Source: Thermoplasmata archaeon
GTDB taxonomy: Archaea > Thermoplasmatota > DTKX01 > JAHFTX01
Direction of reading: 5' to 3'
DNA length: 41,941 nt
NCBI GenBank assembly: GCA_023265395.1
Contig: JAHFTX010000027.1
Coordinates: 1-41,941 of the forward strand
Both the position numbers and the translations under genes were made by a program. Shown here one piece after another: positions 15,901-25,500 of this stretch; the stretch's first letter is position 1; each line of letters starts with the position of its first letter. The notes beneath the pieces are model-generated. The model was not told where the DNA came from and did no database searches. It saw nothing but the letters and a program-made list of their open reading frames with translations.

Positions 15901-18058
15901 TCCGACGCTTGCCCCGGCGGTGCCGCCGTCCTCCCCCAACCGCCTGCTGCGCAACGACGGAGAGTGGCGATTCACCGATGTCACCGCCGCCGCGGGGCTT
16001 GGGGCGACCGCCACCACGTCCGCCGCCTGCCTCGGCGACGTCGATGGGGACCTCCTGCCCGACCTCTACCTGGTCAACTTCGGCTCCCAGCAGGACCTCA
16101 ACGCCAAGGGGGCCGCCAACGCCCTCTACCACAACCGCGGCGATGGCACCTTCGAGGAGGTGCCCGCTGGCGGGGGCGCCGACGACGGCGGCCACGGCAC
16201 CAGCTGCGCGCTGGTCGACTACGACCGCGACGGCGACCTCGACCTGTACGTGACCGACCTCGGCATCTGGCGCGACACCCAGGTGCGCAACGAGACCAAC
16301 GTCCTGTACGCCAACGACGGCAGCGGCACCTTCTCCGACGTCACTGCCGCCGCGGGCAACCCCTCTGGCGGGGGCACCCGTGGCAGCGGGGCCATCCAGC
16401 AGGTCATCACGATCGGTGGCCAGGCGCGTGGCTCGCTCAGCGGCGGCGGCCTCGGCGGTTCAGGGATGAGCTTCGACCAGCAGTGGATCGACATCGACGA
16501 GGACGGCTGGCTCGACCTGGTGGTGGTCAATGGTATCGGCGTCTCGCCCGTCTACCACAATGAGGGCGATGGGACCTTCTCGTTGCAGACCTCCGCTGCC
16601 GGGCTGGGCACGGTGGGCACCGCCTTTGGCAGCGCCCTGGGCGACCTCGACGCCGACGGGCACCTCGACCTGCTGCTGGTGGGCGCCGGAGCGGACCGGC
16701 TCTATCTCGGCAGCGGTCAGGGCACGATGACCGAGGCGGCGTCGGAGCTGGGCCTTGCCGACCCCTCCACCGGCTTTGGGGCCACCATCGCCGACCTCGA
16801 TGCCGACGGCAGGGTGGACGTCCTTGGCTCCCGCGCACCGCTGACGGCGTTGCCGGGGAGGGCGTGGCAGAGCCTCGCGCTCGGACGCAGTGGCGGACCT
16901 GCCATCGATGCCACCGGATCGAGCGGCCTGCCGCTCCCCGACCAGCGCTCGGTGGGCAACGCCGTCGGCGACCTCGACGGGGATGGTGCCCCCGAGGTGG
17001 TGATGGTCACCACCGACGGCACGGTCGCGATCGGCCGCAACCTGCAGCCATCGGCCCACGCCCTGCGCGTGCATCTCGAGTCGTCGCTCAGTCCCCCTGG
17101 CGGCGTCGGTGGGTGGATACGCCTGCTCGATGGTGCCGGTGCCCCGCTGGTCGCTGCACCCCTAGGCGGCACCGGCGGCACGCGCGCGCAGCCGCAGGGG
17201 CAGGCGGACATCGCCGTGCCCTCGGTCGCGACCGGGCTGCAGGTGTTCTGGCCCTCGGGGCTGGTCCAGTCGCTGACCCTCGCCGACCTCCCCGCCACCG
17301 CCGATGGGGGCGTGCAGGTCGTCGAGCGCACGCACCTGGTCAGCGCGCCCGACCTTCCCCCGCGAGTCGATGAAGGGACCACGCTGCCGCTGACCTTGGG
17401 GAACAGCACCTCCGATTCCCCCTCCTTCCCCGCCCAGGTGGAGGCGCACTGGACCATCGTCGACCCCATCGGTGGGACCACCGAGCGCCAGGGGGTGGGC
17501 AGCACCCTCACCTTCTCGATCCCAGGGAACTACACCCTCACCCTTGACCTGCAGGAGGGCCCGCGCAGCAGCGCCAACGCCACGGTCAGCGTGCAGGTGC
17601 GCGACCGCACCGCTCCCGTGGTCGTGCTCGGCGCAAACCGCACCGTCGTCGCCGGGACGCGGCTGCATCTGAGCGCGATCCGCCTCACCGACAACGACCC
17701 GCGCTTCTCCCTCAGCGGCCACACCACCTGGCGGATCGAGGGCCCCGGCGGCGTGCAAGAGTTCTCCGGACCCACGCCGTCGGTGACCTTGACGACCCCC
17801 GGGACCCATCGGGTCACCGTGACGGTGCGCGATGGTGCCGGCAACAGTGCCGACGCCACGCAGACCATCGTCGTCGCCGACCCTGCGGTGCTCGGCCTGC
17901 AGCCGTGGCAGTGGTACCTGCTCATCGCGCTGGTCCTGGGGGTCGTGGTGACCGTGGCCGCCAACCGCGAGGGTGACAAGCGACGGGCTGCGGTGCGCAG
18001 GCGCAAGGGTCCGAGGCGGCGCGGCCGCCCTCGGCGATCCTCGACCTCCGAAGAATGA
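12998..18058 (+). CDS. Giant exported protein: unknown N-terminus, beta-helix, FG-GAP repeats, PKD-like domains, TM and basic tail
   Basis: 1,686 residues if started at TTG 12998; the start is uncertain. A hydrophobic segment TLTLVLLVVSALPAPVHS looks like a signal peptide. Residues up to about 620 show beta-rich sequence that I cannot assign. About 624-800 resembles a right-handed beta-helix (short 'GSVVVDGTLRLEGSTLTML' rungs). FG-GAP loops follow near 952, 1013, 1073, 1164, 1216, 1266 and 1325, and a degenerate ASPIC/UnbV end contains VFWPSG (about 1415). Two PKD-like domains (about 1451-1628), a membrane helix (about 1637-1655), a very basic tail (RRRKGPRRRGRPRR) and a final TSEE complete it. 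No ATG or GTG precedes the signal in frame; CTG 12980 would add RTR before it. Either a rare start or a frameshifted fusion with the upstream gene is possible. It is probably a cell-surface adhesin or binding protein co-transcribed with it. Confidence 0.8.
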   Translation: MTTLTLVLLVVSALPAPVHSSPPQGRSERTLTGEVTPLSFPSSSARAYELEGLPAGAAPDLSWQEAQDFDYQAIADSDDVRWATALASFEGERDTQVFRFTLDPQTVADATALRLRWEGYGEPQPGFPTDFAVYDHVADAWTQLEETDFTSTTDEVVELTLQQPLARYLDQDVLSVYVSSVQGKTFKSWCPLLATQPSAGRWVVRTDLLAGSADGMGVDHDESWLLPADAVAGDGSIELGLLEEVHEVTFLDSATLQVIDYPGGSTLLLEEAGHWSAPLAEGAPLLVGAARAPTAATVAIGSERPVPALARLGTTDGWALAAPPRADVGSTLPWVVEATFPPTEGGVHVLRVQGWTVLPEGRRADTGEIHPPVLPPEPTVELAVGAGAFAPLQRPLGVVAGGLPKQLTYVLPEVPSGAPLHLRLRGTADVRIDSLEVAPLRADPVAPVAVLVPEATLGIGGLHPWKAPGSDQPAVPDLLQPSALERWPQPLGSRTALGPVSDLLAEADGRLVVLGPGDGLLLEASSEGLAPPPVGMERAYVLQLHGTIREADVSRAGGLSVAPLPLGAHDSPSERRTRDPQAAIPIGAVLPWGEAGSSRAAGRQSGSGETLATDLMQLDAILPLKLEGLQVRGDETVTATDTALSLNGSVVVDGTLRLEGSTLTMLAPNGSLEVRAGGALQLLDGSVITDPPNDIDDGGVADLRYVFEIRPQAALLVEGSTIRGAGLSGLSGADPRRGLALQSDDVTLRRCTITDGALPLLLLDAHPQQVDGCTFGEGLEGGLLLSGDSQLQLLDSHLPPSPPQLGASARLEESVRLGLLPQDPAGKPLGGADVSVDVGGVRIYATGGFGGTDARSAGADPHTGLPQALQVPVAVRISVGAAPAQLPSITLRAAYGGATIDRSVSDRTPHTEPLTLQVGTAFLQEVTTTPPIAPIEVRGDPLQRLGPKVLLGDVDGDGDLDLFLSGGAPTLAPAVPPSSPNRLLRNDGEWRFTDVTAAAGLGATATTSAACLGDVDGDLLPDLYLVNFGSQQDLNAKGAANALYHNRGDGTFEEVPAGGGADDGGHGTSCALVDYDRDGDLDLYVTDLGIWRDTQVRNETNVLYANDGSGTFSDVTAAAGNPSGGGTRGSGAIQQVITIGGQARGSLSGGGLGGSGMSFDQQWIDIDEDGWLDLVVVNGIGVSPVYHNEGDGTFSLQTSAAGLGTVGTAFGSALGDLDADGHLDLLLVGAGADRLYLGSGQGTMTEAASELGLADPSTGFGATIADLDADGRVDVLGSRAPLTALPGRAWQSLALGRSGGPAIDATGSSGLPLPDQRSVGNAVGDLDGDGAPEVVMVTTDGTVAIGRNLQPSAHALRVHLESSLSPPGGVGGWIRLLDGAGAPLVAAPLGGTGGTRAQPQGQADIAVPSVATGLQVFWPSGLVQSLTLADLPATADGGVQVVERTHLVSAPDLPPRVDEGTTLPLTLGNSTSDSPSFPAQVEAHWTIVDPIGGTTERQGVGSTLTFSIPGNYTLTLDLQEGPRSSANATVSVQVRDRTAPVVVLGANRTVVAGTRLHLSAIRLTDNDPRFSLSGHTTWRIEGPGGVQEFSGPTPSVTLTTPGTHRVTVTVRDGAGNSADATQTIVVADPAVLGLQPWQWYLLIALVLGVVVTVAANREGDKRRAAVRRRKGPRRRGRPRRSSTSEE

Positions 18059-18065
18059 GGCCCGT

Positions 18066-21000
18066 TCAGGCGCTGCGCGCGACGGGTTGCCAGCGCGCCC
18101 ACAGCACCAACAGCACCGGCAGCACCAGCAAGGTGTCGAGGAACATCAACGCCACCGCCAGCGCGAAGATGGTGCCAAACTGCTGCACCACTGGCACCGG
18201 CGCGAAGACGAGGACCCCAAAGGCCAGAACGGTGGTGGCGGCCGAGCCCAGCAACGCGGTGCCGGTCACCGGCAGCGTCTGGCGCATCGCCTTGAGGGGG
18301 TCCTTGGTCGCTCTGAAGCGCTCGGTGAAGCGCAGCGTGAAGTCGACGTTGTAGAGGTCCCCCAGGCCCACCGCCATCGAGACGATCATCGCCGTCATCA
18401 TCGTCAGTGGAAGGCGCAATGCGCCCATCAGCCCCAGCAGCCAGATCAGGTCGAGCCAGATCGGCCCGACCGTGACCACTCCGAGCGTCAGCGAGCGGCG
18501 GGAGAGGGCGAAGAAGACGGTCAGCACCACCGAGGAGGCGACCAGGGTCAGGATGGCAGAGCGCCAGCCCGAGGCCTGGATGGTGCGCATCACCTCGTTG
18601 TTGAGCAGCGGAAGGCCGGTCACGGTCACTCCGGTGAGCGGTCCGTCGTGCAGCAGCGCCCGCAGCGGTGCGCAATCGGTCTGCAGGTGCTGCAGGATGC
18701 GCTCCCCATGCCGCACGCCCTGCAGGAGCGGGATCTGCACCACCAGCAGGTCGGGGCTCCCGGTGGTCCCGAGCCCCACCAGATGGTGTCCCCCCAATGC
18801 GGTGGCGTTGGCCACCAGCCGCACTAGCAGCTGCGCCTGCGGTGCACTGAGGTTGTCATCCCCCAGCAGCGCTCCGTCGCCGTCGGTATCGAGCGAATCG
18901 GCCATCGCCGCGAGGGCCGCCACCCCTGGCTCGGCATCGAGCAGCGCCGCAGCACCGAGGAGCCGCTGCTGGGCACGAGCGTCGTCGACGACGCTGCCGA
19001 CCCATTGCAGGTCCGCTGCTCCGGCGATTCGTGCGAGATCCCCGTCGTCCTGGACGTTTTGGGTCAGCGTCCAGAGCGCCTGCAGCACCGCAGGGTCGTC
19101 GACCCGTCCTTCGATGACCACCAGGGCGACCTGCTGCGAGGTGGGGAAACCGACGTCGACCTCGTCGATGGTTCGCGAGACCGGGATGTTGGCGGCCGTC
19201 ATGTCCTGGAGCGTGAAACTGGTCTGCAACGTCGTTGCAGAGAGGGCCGCGCCGTAGGTCAGGAGCGCGACGAGTCCGAGGGTGAGCACCGGGCGGGCCG
19301 AGGCCGTGCGCAGCAGCGCCCCCATGGGCCCATGGCCGACCTTGCGGCTGCGCACCTTGGTCGGTCGTGGGTTGCGCACGCTCCGGCCCTCGACGAGCAT
19401 CGAGAGCGTCGGGACCAGCAGCAGGGTCAGCACGAGGGAGCCGATGAGCCCCAGCGCCACCAGCAGGCCGAACTGCTGCAGGACCGGTAGCGGTGTCGCC
19501 AGGAAGGTCAGGAAGGAGAACACCGCCGTGATGGTCGCCAGCACCAGCGAGCTGCTGGCGTGGGTCAGGGCGTCGAGGGCGGCAGCCCGGGGGCCACGTC
19601 CCGCGGCCCGCGCGTCACGGTACCACACCTGGGCGTGGATGCCATAATCGACCCCCAGCCCCACCAGGAGGATCGGGACGATCAGGGTGATTGGGTTGAG
19701 GGCGATTCCCAGCAGCACCGCCAGGCCCACGGTCCACGCCAGTGCGCCCAGCAACACCCCCAGGACCACCACGACGTCCCACACACGGGCGAAGATCACC
19801 AGCAGCACCAGCAGCACCACCAGCAGGATCAGGGGCAGGAACTGCCCGACGGTCGCCCCCACGGCACCCTCGGTCTGCTGCCACATCAGGCCGATCCCCC
19901 CGACCTGCAGCTCCACGCCCGGTGCATCGACGCGCTGCTGGAGCAGGATCTCGAGGTGCCGTTGCGCCGCGCCGAGCGAGTCGCGCCCGATCCGCGAGTC
20001 GAGGTCGAGTGTCAGCAGCAACCGCCCAGAACCATCCAGGGGCATCAGCCGCGCCAGCTCGGCTCCCAGCGTCGCTGGGATCCCTGCAGCGACCCAGGGG
20101 AGCATCCCCGCGCCGACCTGCCGCAGCCCCTGGAGCTCCAGGTCGTCGCCGCGCCATTGCGGCGGCAGGCCCAGCGTCCCGAACCCGTCGCCAGCGATGG
20201 CCGCAGCCAGCGCCGGGACGTCCTGCTGATGTCGCTGGAGCACCTCGCTGACCGCTGCCGGCTCGAGCGGGTGGTCCACCTCGGGCAGCGCCTCTGCCGT
20301 CTGCGCGCACAACGCCAGCGCCTCGCGCAGCAGCGTGGCCGTCGCGGCCTCATGGGTGGGAGCGACCAGGTCGAAGGCAGCAGCAGCCGCATCGAGCATC
20401 GCCACTGCCTGCAGCTGCACCCGCGGGGTGACCGCCCCACCGACCCCGGCAGGATCCGCCAGCCCGCGCGCCAGCAGCGGCCGCGCGGTGCCGGCGACCG
20501 TCCGCCAGAGCGCTTCGTTCCCGCCCGCCCCCAGCAGGTCGGTGTCGGCCGCCACCACGATGGACGTCTGCTGGTGCAACAGCAGCTCAGCCGCGCCGGT
20601 CGTCGCATCGCCCCCGGCCACGGGACGGAGCGCCGCTGCCCCCAGACGCACCGCAGCGTCGCGGACCGTCTCGACCAAGGGTCGCTCCAGCAGGTCTGCC
20701 GTCGAGTCGGCGGTCTGCACCGCCGTCTGCTCGTAGGCCAGCGCGCTGGGTCCGAGGAGTTGGGCATCCTCCCAATCGAGCAGCGGCAGCAGCGCCTCCA
20801 ACGCCGAGGCGGCGTGCTCCCAAGCCAGCGGGAGCACCAGCGTGTGGTCGAGTCCGATCAGGGTCTGCTCGAGCAGAGCTGCCATCTCGGGATCGACGGT
20901 CATCGCCCGCTCCTGCGCAGGCCGCAGCACCCCGTTGAGCTCGGCCCCCACCAGCGCGCAGAGCAGCCGCGCCGCTGGTGTGGGGGTCTGCGGCCCGATC

Positions 21001-22475
21001 CCGTGCGCCAGCACGGTCAACGTGTCGTTGACGTGGTGGAGCATCCGCAACATCGGCGCGAACGCCTCCGGTTCGGGGAAGAGGCCCAGCCGATTGAGTT
21101 CGGTGTTGACGAAGATGATCCCGGCGGTCCACTCCTGCAGCTGCTCGACCTCCACCACCGCCGTGGCGGGGTCGACCTCCGCCTCCTGCAGCACCGCGCC
21201 GACCTCCCACAGGCGTTGGGCGTAGGCGTTGAAGGTCTCGTTGGAGGAGGGCATGGAGAGGTCGGGGCCCCGCGCTCCCATCTCCAGGAGCGTGCGCAGC
21301 AGCAGCAGCTCGACCTCCAGCGCGGTGCGCAGCGCCTCGACGTGGCGCAGCGCCGCCAGGTCCCCCAGCGCCCGGTCCATCCCCTGGAGGCCCCCGGCGA
21401 TCCCCGGATCGGCCGCGTGCCCGAGGCGGTCGGCCGTCTCGATGGTGCGCAATGCCGAGCTCCCGAACATGAGCGTCGTCGGGGCGTCGGTGGCGTTGGC
21501 GGATCCGAGGGCAGCGCTGAGCGCACCGACGAGCTCCCCCAGGCCGGGGGTGCCGAAGGTGGCCGCACCGCTGCGCAGGGCGAGGTCGCGTTCCCCAAGG
21601 TCGACCCCGCGGGTCGCCACCACCAGCGCCTGCTGACGGTCGGCAAGGGGCGCCCCGGTCACGAGGATGTCGTCGAGGGCCGCCAACAGGTCCGCCAGGC
21701 GTGCGCGCCCGCGGTCGTCGGTGGGCAGCGCATCGGGGCCGCTCGTGGCGCTGGCGAGTCGGAGCCCCGCGAGGACCAACAGCACCACGGCCAGGCGTTG
21801 CGTCGTCGTCAGGTTGGACTGGAGCGCCAGCTGCATCTGCCCGCGCAGCGCGCCGAACAACCCGGTGTCGAGCACCCTCCCGTCGTGGGTGGCGTTGGCC
21901 TGCTCCGAGGAGAGGGTCATCGCCGCCAGGCTCAGCGAGATCTGCTGGTGCTGCTGTTGGGAAGCGGTCGGGCTCCCCTTGCTCGCGTCCATCGCCGCCG
22001 TCAGGGCCTCTGCGATCGGCACCAGCAGGTCGGCACGCTGCTGCGAGAGCACGGCGGCTTGGGCCAGCAGCCGCGGCGCACTGTGGATGCTCCGCTCGGG
22101 ATGTTGCGGGTCATCGAGCACCGCCGTCAGGGCCAAGTCGTCGCGGATCGCCTGCTCGACCTGCAGCGAGGCCGCGAGCAGCAGCGGGTCCAGCGGCGCG
22201 CTGCCGCCGCGCATCAGGACGGTGGTGGTCTCGACCACGCCGGTGCGGTCGACCACCCGATGATAGGCGTCGGTGCGGCGGCCGGGAGCCAACCACAGGT
22301 CCTCGCTGTTGTGCACCTGCGCCAACGGCACCAGGCTGCTCAGCAGTAGGATCAGCCCCAGTCCCAGCGCCACAGCCGCCGCAGGATGGCGACGCAGCCC
22401 TGCGGCGAAACGCTGCGAGGGCAGTGGAGGCCGTCCGCCTTGCGTGCGCAGCTGCCGCAGCCGTCGACGTGTCAT
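18066..22475 (-). CDS. RND/MMPL-superfamily membrane transporter with very large ectodomain
   Basis: 1,469 residues from ATG 22475. Helix 1 (about 30-50) is followed by an extracytoplasmic region of roughly 820 residues, Ala/Leu-rich and helical with several N-x-S/T sites. A five-helix bundle then begins near 877 and contains GVDYGIH (about 941), the RND helix-4 motif with its conserved Asp. A second half has helix 7 near 1062, an ectodomain of about 220 residues, and a second bundle with MAVGLGDLYNVDF (about 1366), again with an acidic residue in the equivalent helix. MMPL and HpnN-type RND proteins export lipids or lipid-linked cargo using the proton gradient. Usual members are 750-1,000 residues; here the first ectodomain is greatly expanded. 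A GTG three codons upstream (22484) is an alternative start. It converges on the giant gene ending at 18058 (7-nt gap) and diverges from the Kelch gene. Confidence 0.88.
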   Translation of the reverse strand: MTRRRLRQLRTQGGRPPLPSQRFAAGLRRHPAAAVALGLGLILLLSSLVPLAQVHNSEDLWLAPGRRTDAYHRVVDRTGVVETTTVLMRGGSAPLDPLLLAASLQVEQAIRDDLALTAVLDDPQHPERSIHSAPRLLAQAAVLSQQRADLLVPIAEALTAAMDASKGSPTASQQQHQQISLSLAAMTLSSEQANATHDGRVLDTGLFGALRGQMQLALQSNLTTTQRLAVVLLVLAGLRLASATSGPDALPTDDRGRARLADLLAALDDILVTGAPLADRQQALVVATRGVDLGERDLALRSGAATFGTPGLGELVGALSAALGSANATDAPTTLMFGSSALRTIETADRLGHAADPGIAGGLQGMDRALGDLAALRHVEALRTALEVELLLLRTLLEMGARGPDLSMPSSNETFNAYAQRLWEVGAVLQEAEVDPATAVVEVEQLQEWTAGIIFVNTELNRLGLFPEPEAFAPMLRMLHHVNDTLTVLAHGIGPQTPTPAARLLCALVGAELNGVLRPAQERAMTVDPEMAALLEQTLIGLDHTLVLPLAWEHAASALEALLPLLDWEDAQLLGPSALAYEQTAVQTADSTADLLERPLVETVRDAAVRLGAAALRPVAGGDATTGAAELLLHQQTSIVVAADTDLLGAGGNEALWRTVAGTARPLLARGLADPAGVGGAVTPRVQLQAVAMLDAAAAAFDLVAPTHEAATATLLREALALCAQTAEALPEVDHPLEPAAVSEVLQRHQQDVPALAAAIAGDGFGTLGLPPQWRGDDLELQGLRQVGAGMLPWVAAGIPATLGAELARLMPLDGSGRLLLTLDLDSRIGRDSLGAAQRHLEILLQQRVDAPGVELQVGGIGLMWQQTEGAVGATVGQFLPLILLVVLLVLLVIFARVWDVVVVLGVLLGALAWTVGLAVLLGIALNPITLIVPILLVGLGVDYGIHAQVWYRDARAAGRGPRAAALDALTHASSSLVLATITAVFSFLTFLATPLPVLQQFGLLVALGLIGSLVLTLLLVPTLSMLVEGRSVRNPRPTKVRSRKVGHGPMGALLRTASARPVLTLGLVALLTYGAALSATTLQTSFTLQDMTAANIPVSRTIDEVDVGFPTSQQVALVVIEGRVDDPAVLQALWTLTQNVQDDGDLARIAGAADLQWVGSVVDDARAQQRLLGAAALLDAEPGVAALAAMADSLDTDGDGALLGDDNLSAPQAQLLVRLVANATALGGHHLVGLGTTGSPDLLVVQIPLLQGVRHGERILQHLQTDCAPLRALLHDGPLTGVTVTGLPLLNNEVMRTIQASGWRSAILTLVASSVVLTVFFALSRRSLTLGVVTVGPIWLDLIWLLGLMGALRLPLTMMTAMIVSMAVGLGDLYNVDFTLRFTERFRATKDPLKAMRQTLPVTGTALLGSAATTVLAFGVLVFAPVPVVQQFGTIFALAVALMFLDTLLVLPVLLVLWARWQPVARSA

Positions 22476-22510
22476 CGGCCGCACCGCACCGGCAGGAGCA
22501 TGGGCAGAGC

Positions 22511-22523
22511 GTAACCCTTATGG
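22511..22523. promoter_or_regulatory. Shared AT-rich element between divergent surface-protein and RND genes
   Basis: GTAACCCTTATGG is the only AT-rich stretch in this divergent gap. CCTTATGG starts 31 nt before the ATG at 22547 on the plus strand. The reverse orientation (CATAAGGGTTAC) lies about 37-46 nt ahead of the RND start, so that direction is less certain. Confidence 0.5.
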
Positions 22524-22546
22524 AGCGCGTCCCCGCCCTTGCGCCC

Positions 22547-25500
22547 ATGGTCGCACCGCGCCACCGCAGGGGCTGGCCACCCCTGCTGGCGCTCCTGCTG
22601 GCCCTGCTGCTGGTGCTCCCGACTGCTGCCATCTCCCCCGCCGGACGGGCGCTGCAACCGGTCCCTTCTGCCGGGGTTTCCCTGTTCTCCCTGCCCCCGT
22701 TGCTGCAGGCACGGGTCGACCATTCCCTGGTGGAGCTGCTCAACGGCACGGTGGCGGTCATCGGAGGCAACGACGGCGTCGGGGTGCTCGATAGCGTCGA
22801 ACTGCTGACGCCCGACGCCAGCGCCTGGGTCGGTGGTCCACAGCTGCCGCAGGCGGCCGCGCGCAGCGCCGCGACCGTGCTGCCCAACGGGACCCTCGTG
22901 GTGCTGGGGGGCAGCGCAGCTAACGGCAGCGCGACGGACGCCGTCTTCGCCCTCGACCCCGGTGCGTGGGCCTGGCAGAGCTGGCCCTCGCTGCCGGAGA
23001 ATCGCACCGGAGCGGTGGCCACGACGCTCGACAACGGCTCGGTGGCCCTCGTCGGCGGGGTCGGCGGCACCACCGCTGCACCGCAGCCGCTTCTCACCCC
23101 GATCCTGATGGGCGAGCCGGCCACCGGTCAATGGTCGGCCGTGGGCGGCGCCACCGTCCCCGGAGCCGGCGGAGCCGTCGCCGCGGTCGTCGCGCAGGAC
23201 CAGGACGGGAGTCTGCTGCCGGACCATGCGGGCGTGGTGATCCTCGGTGGCACGCGCGGCAGCGCGCCGTTTGGAGTCCCCACCGCTGTCGGCGTGCGGG
23301 TGCACCCCGATGCCCTCCCGCAGGAGACGCTGAGCATGCCCGCCCCGCGCAGCGGCGGCGTCGCCGTGGGGTTGCCCAACGTCGTCGCGCTCGTGGGCGG
23401 CGACGATGGGACGGGACCGACCGACTCGGTGTGGTCGCTGCCCCTCGACGGCGGCGCGTGGAAGGTGCTGCCGCCGCTGCCGCAGGCGCGCCGCGGCATG
23501 CTCGGGGCGATCCTCGACCACAGCCACCTGCTGGTGGCGGGGGGGCAAGACGCGCAGGGGAACGTGGTCGCCTCGGGGTCCCTGATCGATGTCCTCAATT
23601 CCACCGTCGTGGCCGGCCCGGCGCTGCCGCAGGCCCAGGCGGCGGCGGCGCAGCTGCTGCTCGCCAACGCCTCCACCCTGCTGGTGGGGGGTGTCGGCCT
23701 CGGCGCCCTGCCGACGGCCAGCGTGGTGCTCGTGGAGCCCTCGTGGCACCTGCCGATGGTGCAAGTGGCGCTGACGCCGCTCCTCTTGCCGATCGGGGCC
23801 GGTGCGACCCAGCAGGTGCAGGTGGAGGTCACCGATGGAGCTGGGGAACCGCTGCCGGCAGCGCAGGTGGTCGCCTTCTTTGGTGCCGCGAGCGACAACG
23901 GGACCACCGATCCCGCCGGGGCACTGATTCTCGAGCTGATGGCACCGCAGCTGATGGGCGGGACCAGCGAATGGGTCGACCTCCAGGTCATCGTCACATC
24001 GGCGGGCCTGCGGCCGGCCCATCTGGTGCTCCCGCTGGAGGTGCTGCCGATGGTCCCACCCCAAGCGGTGCCCCCGCCGCCGCCGTGGACGGAGGCGCGG
24101 TTCCTCGGGGTCGCGACGGAGGACACCGGATTGCAGGGCAACCGCACCGAGCGCTGGACCCACAGCGACGTCGTCGACCTGCCGGTGGGCAACGGCAGCT
24201 GCGACGCGCACCTGTTCAACATCAGCAGCGACGAGGCCCGTCTGACCGTCAACCACAACAGCGATCCGGTCGAGACGTCGGTGCACACCGACCAGGTGGA
24301 GACCGCCTGTCCGCAGCAGGGCACCGTCCCCCTGCGGCAGCGCTGGCAGCAGGTGACCATCGTCACCCACGGCGCTGGCGGTGACACCACCAACACCGCC
24401 ACCCTGACCGAGTCCCACGAGGGCTGGCCCAGCCTCAACCCGGTCAACCTCTCGATGAGCGGCGGACTGACCGAACTGAGCACGACCGCCACCGAGCACC
24501 TGCTGCGCCAGCGGACCGCCGATGGGGTCCTGACCGAGGACACGGAACGGTGGCAGTGGGCCAACGACTCCGTGACGATCTTCGGCGTCGAGGGGCTGCA
24601 GCATTGGCTGGGGGAGCGGACCGTCTACCACCTGACGCGCAGCCTCGACGGGATCACCACGGAGCACTGGTGGTATGACCCGCAGCTGCAGCTCCCGCTG
24701 CGCCGCACCATCCAGGAGCAGGATGGCACCGTCCTGTGGGAGTTCTCGCTGGTGCAGCTCGACGACCAGGTGGCGCCCCCACCCGGGTCGAACGGCGAGC
24801 CCGTGGTGATCCAGGCCGTCGGTACGCTCCCCTCGCTCTACGAGGGTACCGAGACGCCGCTGCGCCTGCAGGTACGCCTGGCCGACTCCCCGTCGCAGGT
24901 CGTCTCGGACCTGCTGCTCAACGTCACGGTCTCGGCAGGGCTGAGCATCACTCCGACCCCGGCACGGACCAACGTCACCGGGGTTGTGGGGCTGACCCTG
25001 GGCGCCGATTCCCCGCCCGGGGCAGGGCCCTTCTTCGTGCACGTGTCGGTGATCCCGCTGCAGGGCTACTCCGGGAACCTCACCCTGAGCGTCGAGGTGC
25101 TCATCGATTCGGTCCCCCCGCAGGTGGGCGCACCGCAGATCGACGCTGCCCGCGAGGGGGTCGCGCTGCATGCCTCGATCGGCGCCTCCGATGCCCAGAC
25201 CGCCGTCGCTTCGGTCTACCTCTACCACCGCGTGGCCGACGACGGGTCGGACTTCGTGCGCGAGCGCATGGGCAGCCCGGACCTGCTCACCTACACCGGG
25301 ACGATCGCCGCAGACGAGGTGCGCCCGCCGGCCCTAGAGGTCTACTTCGAGGCCACCGACGATGCCGGCAACGTGGCCACGCTGCCGCCCGCCGGCGCGG
25401 CAGGACCGCTGCTGGTCAGCGTCACGCCCGCGGTGACCATCCCGCCCGAGTGCACGCTGACCTCGGCCGCTGGGCACGTGGTGCGCACCAGCGTCTCCTT

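Noticed and set aside
19560..22349. 929-codon open frame antisense to the RND transporter gene
   Set aside because: Gln/Arg/His-rich shadow of the Ala/Leu-rich ectodomain; no family features.
22472..25228. 918-codon open frame antisense to the Kelch-type gene
   Set aside because: Composition is Arg/Gly/Gln/His-rich with no domain. The sense strand has a signal peptide, Kelch repeats and a promoter. Long antisense frames are expected at this GC content.
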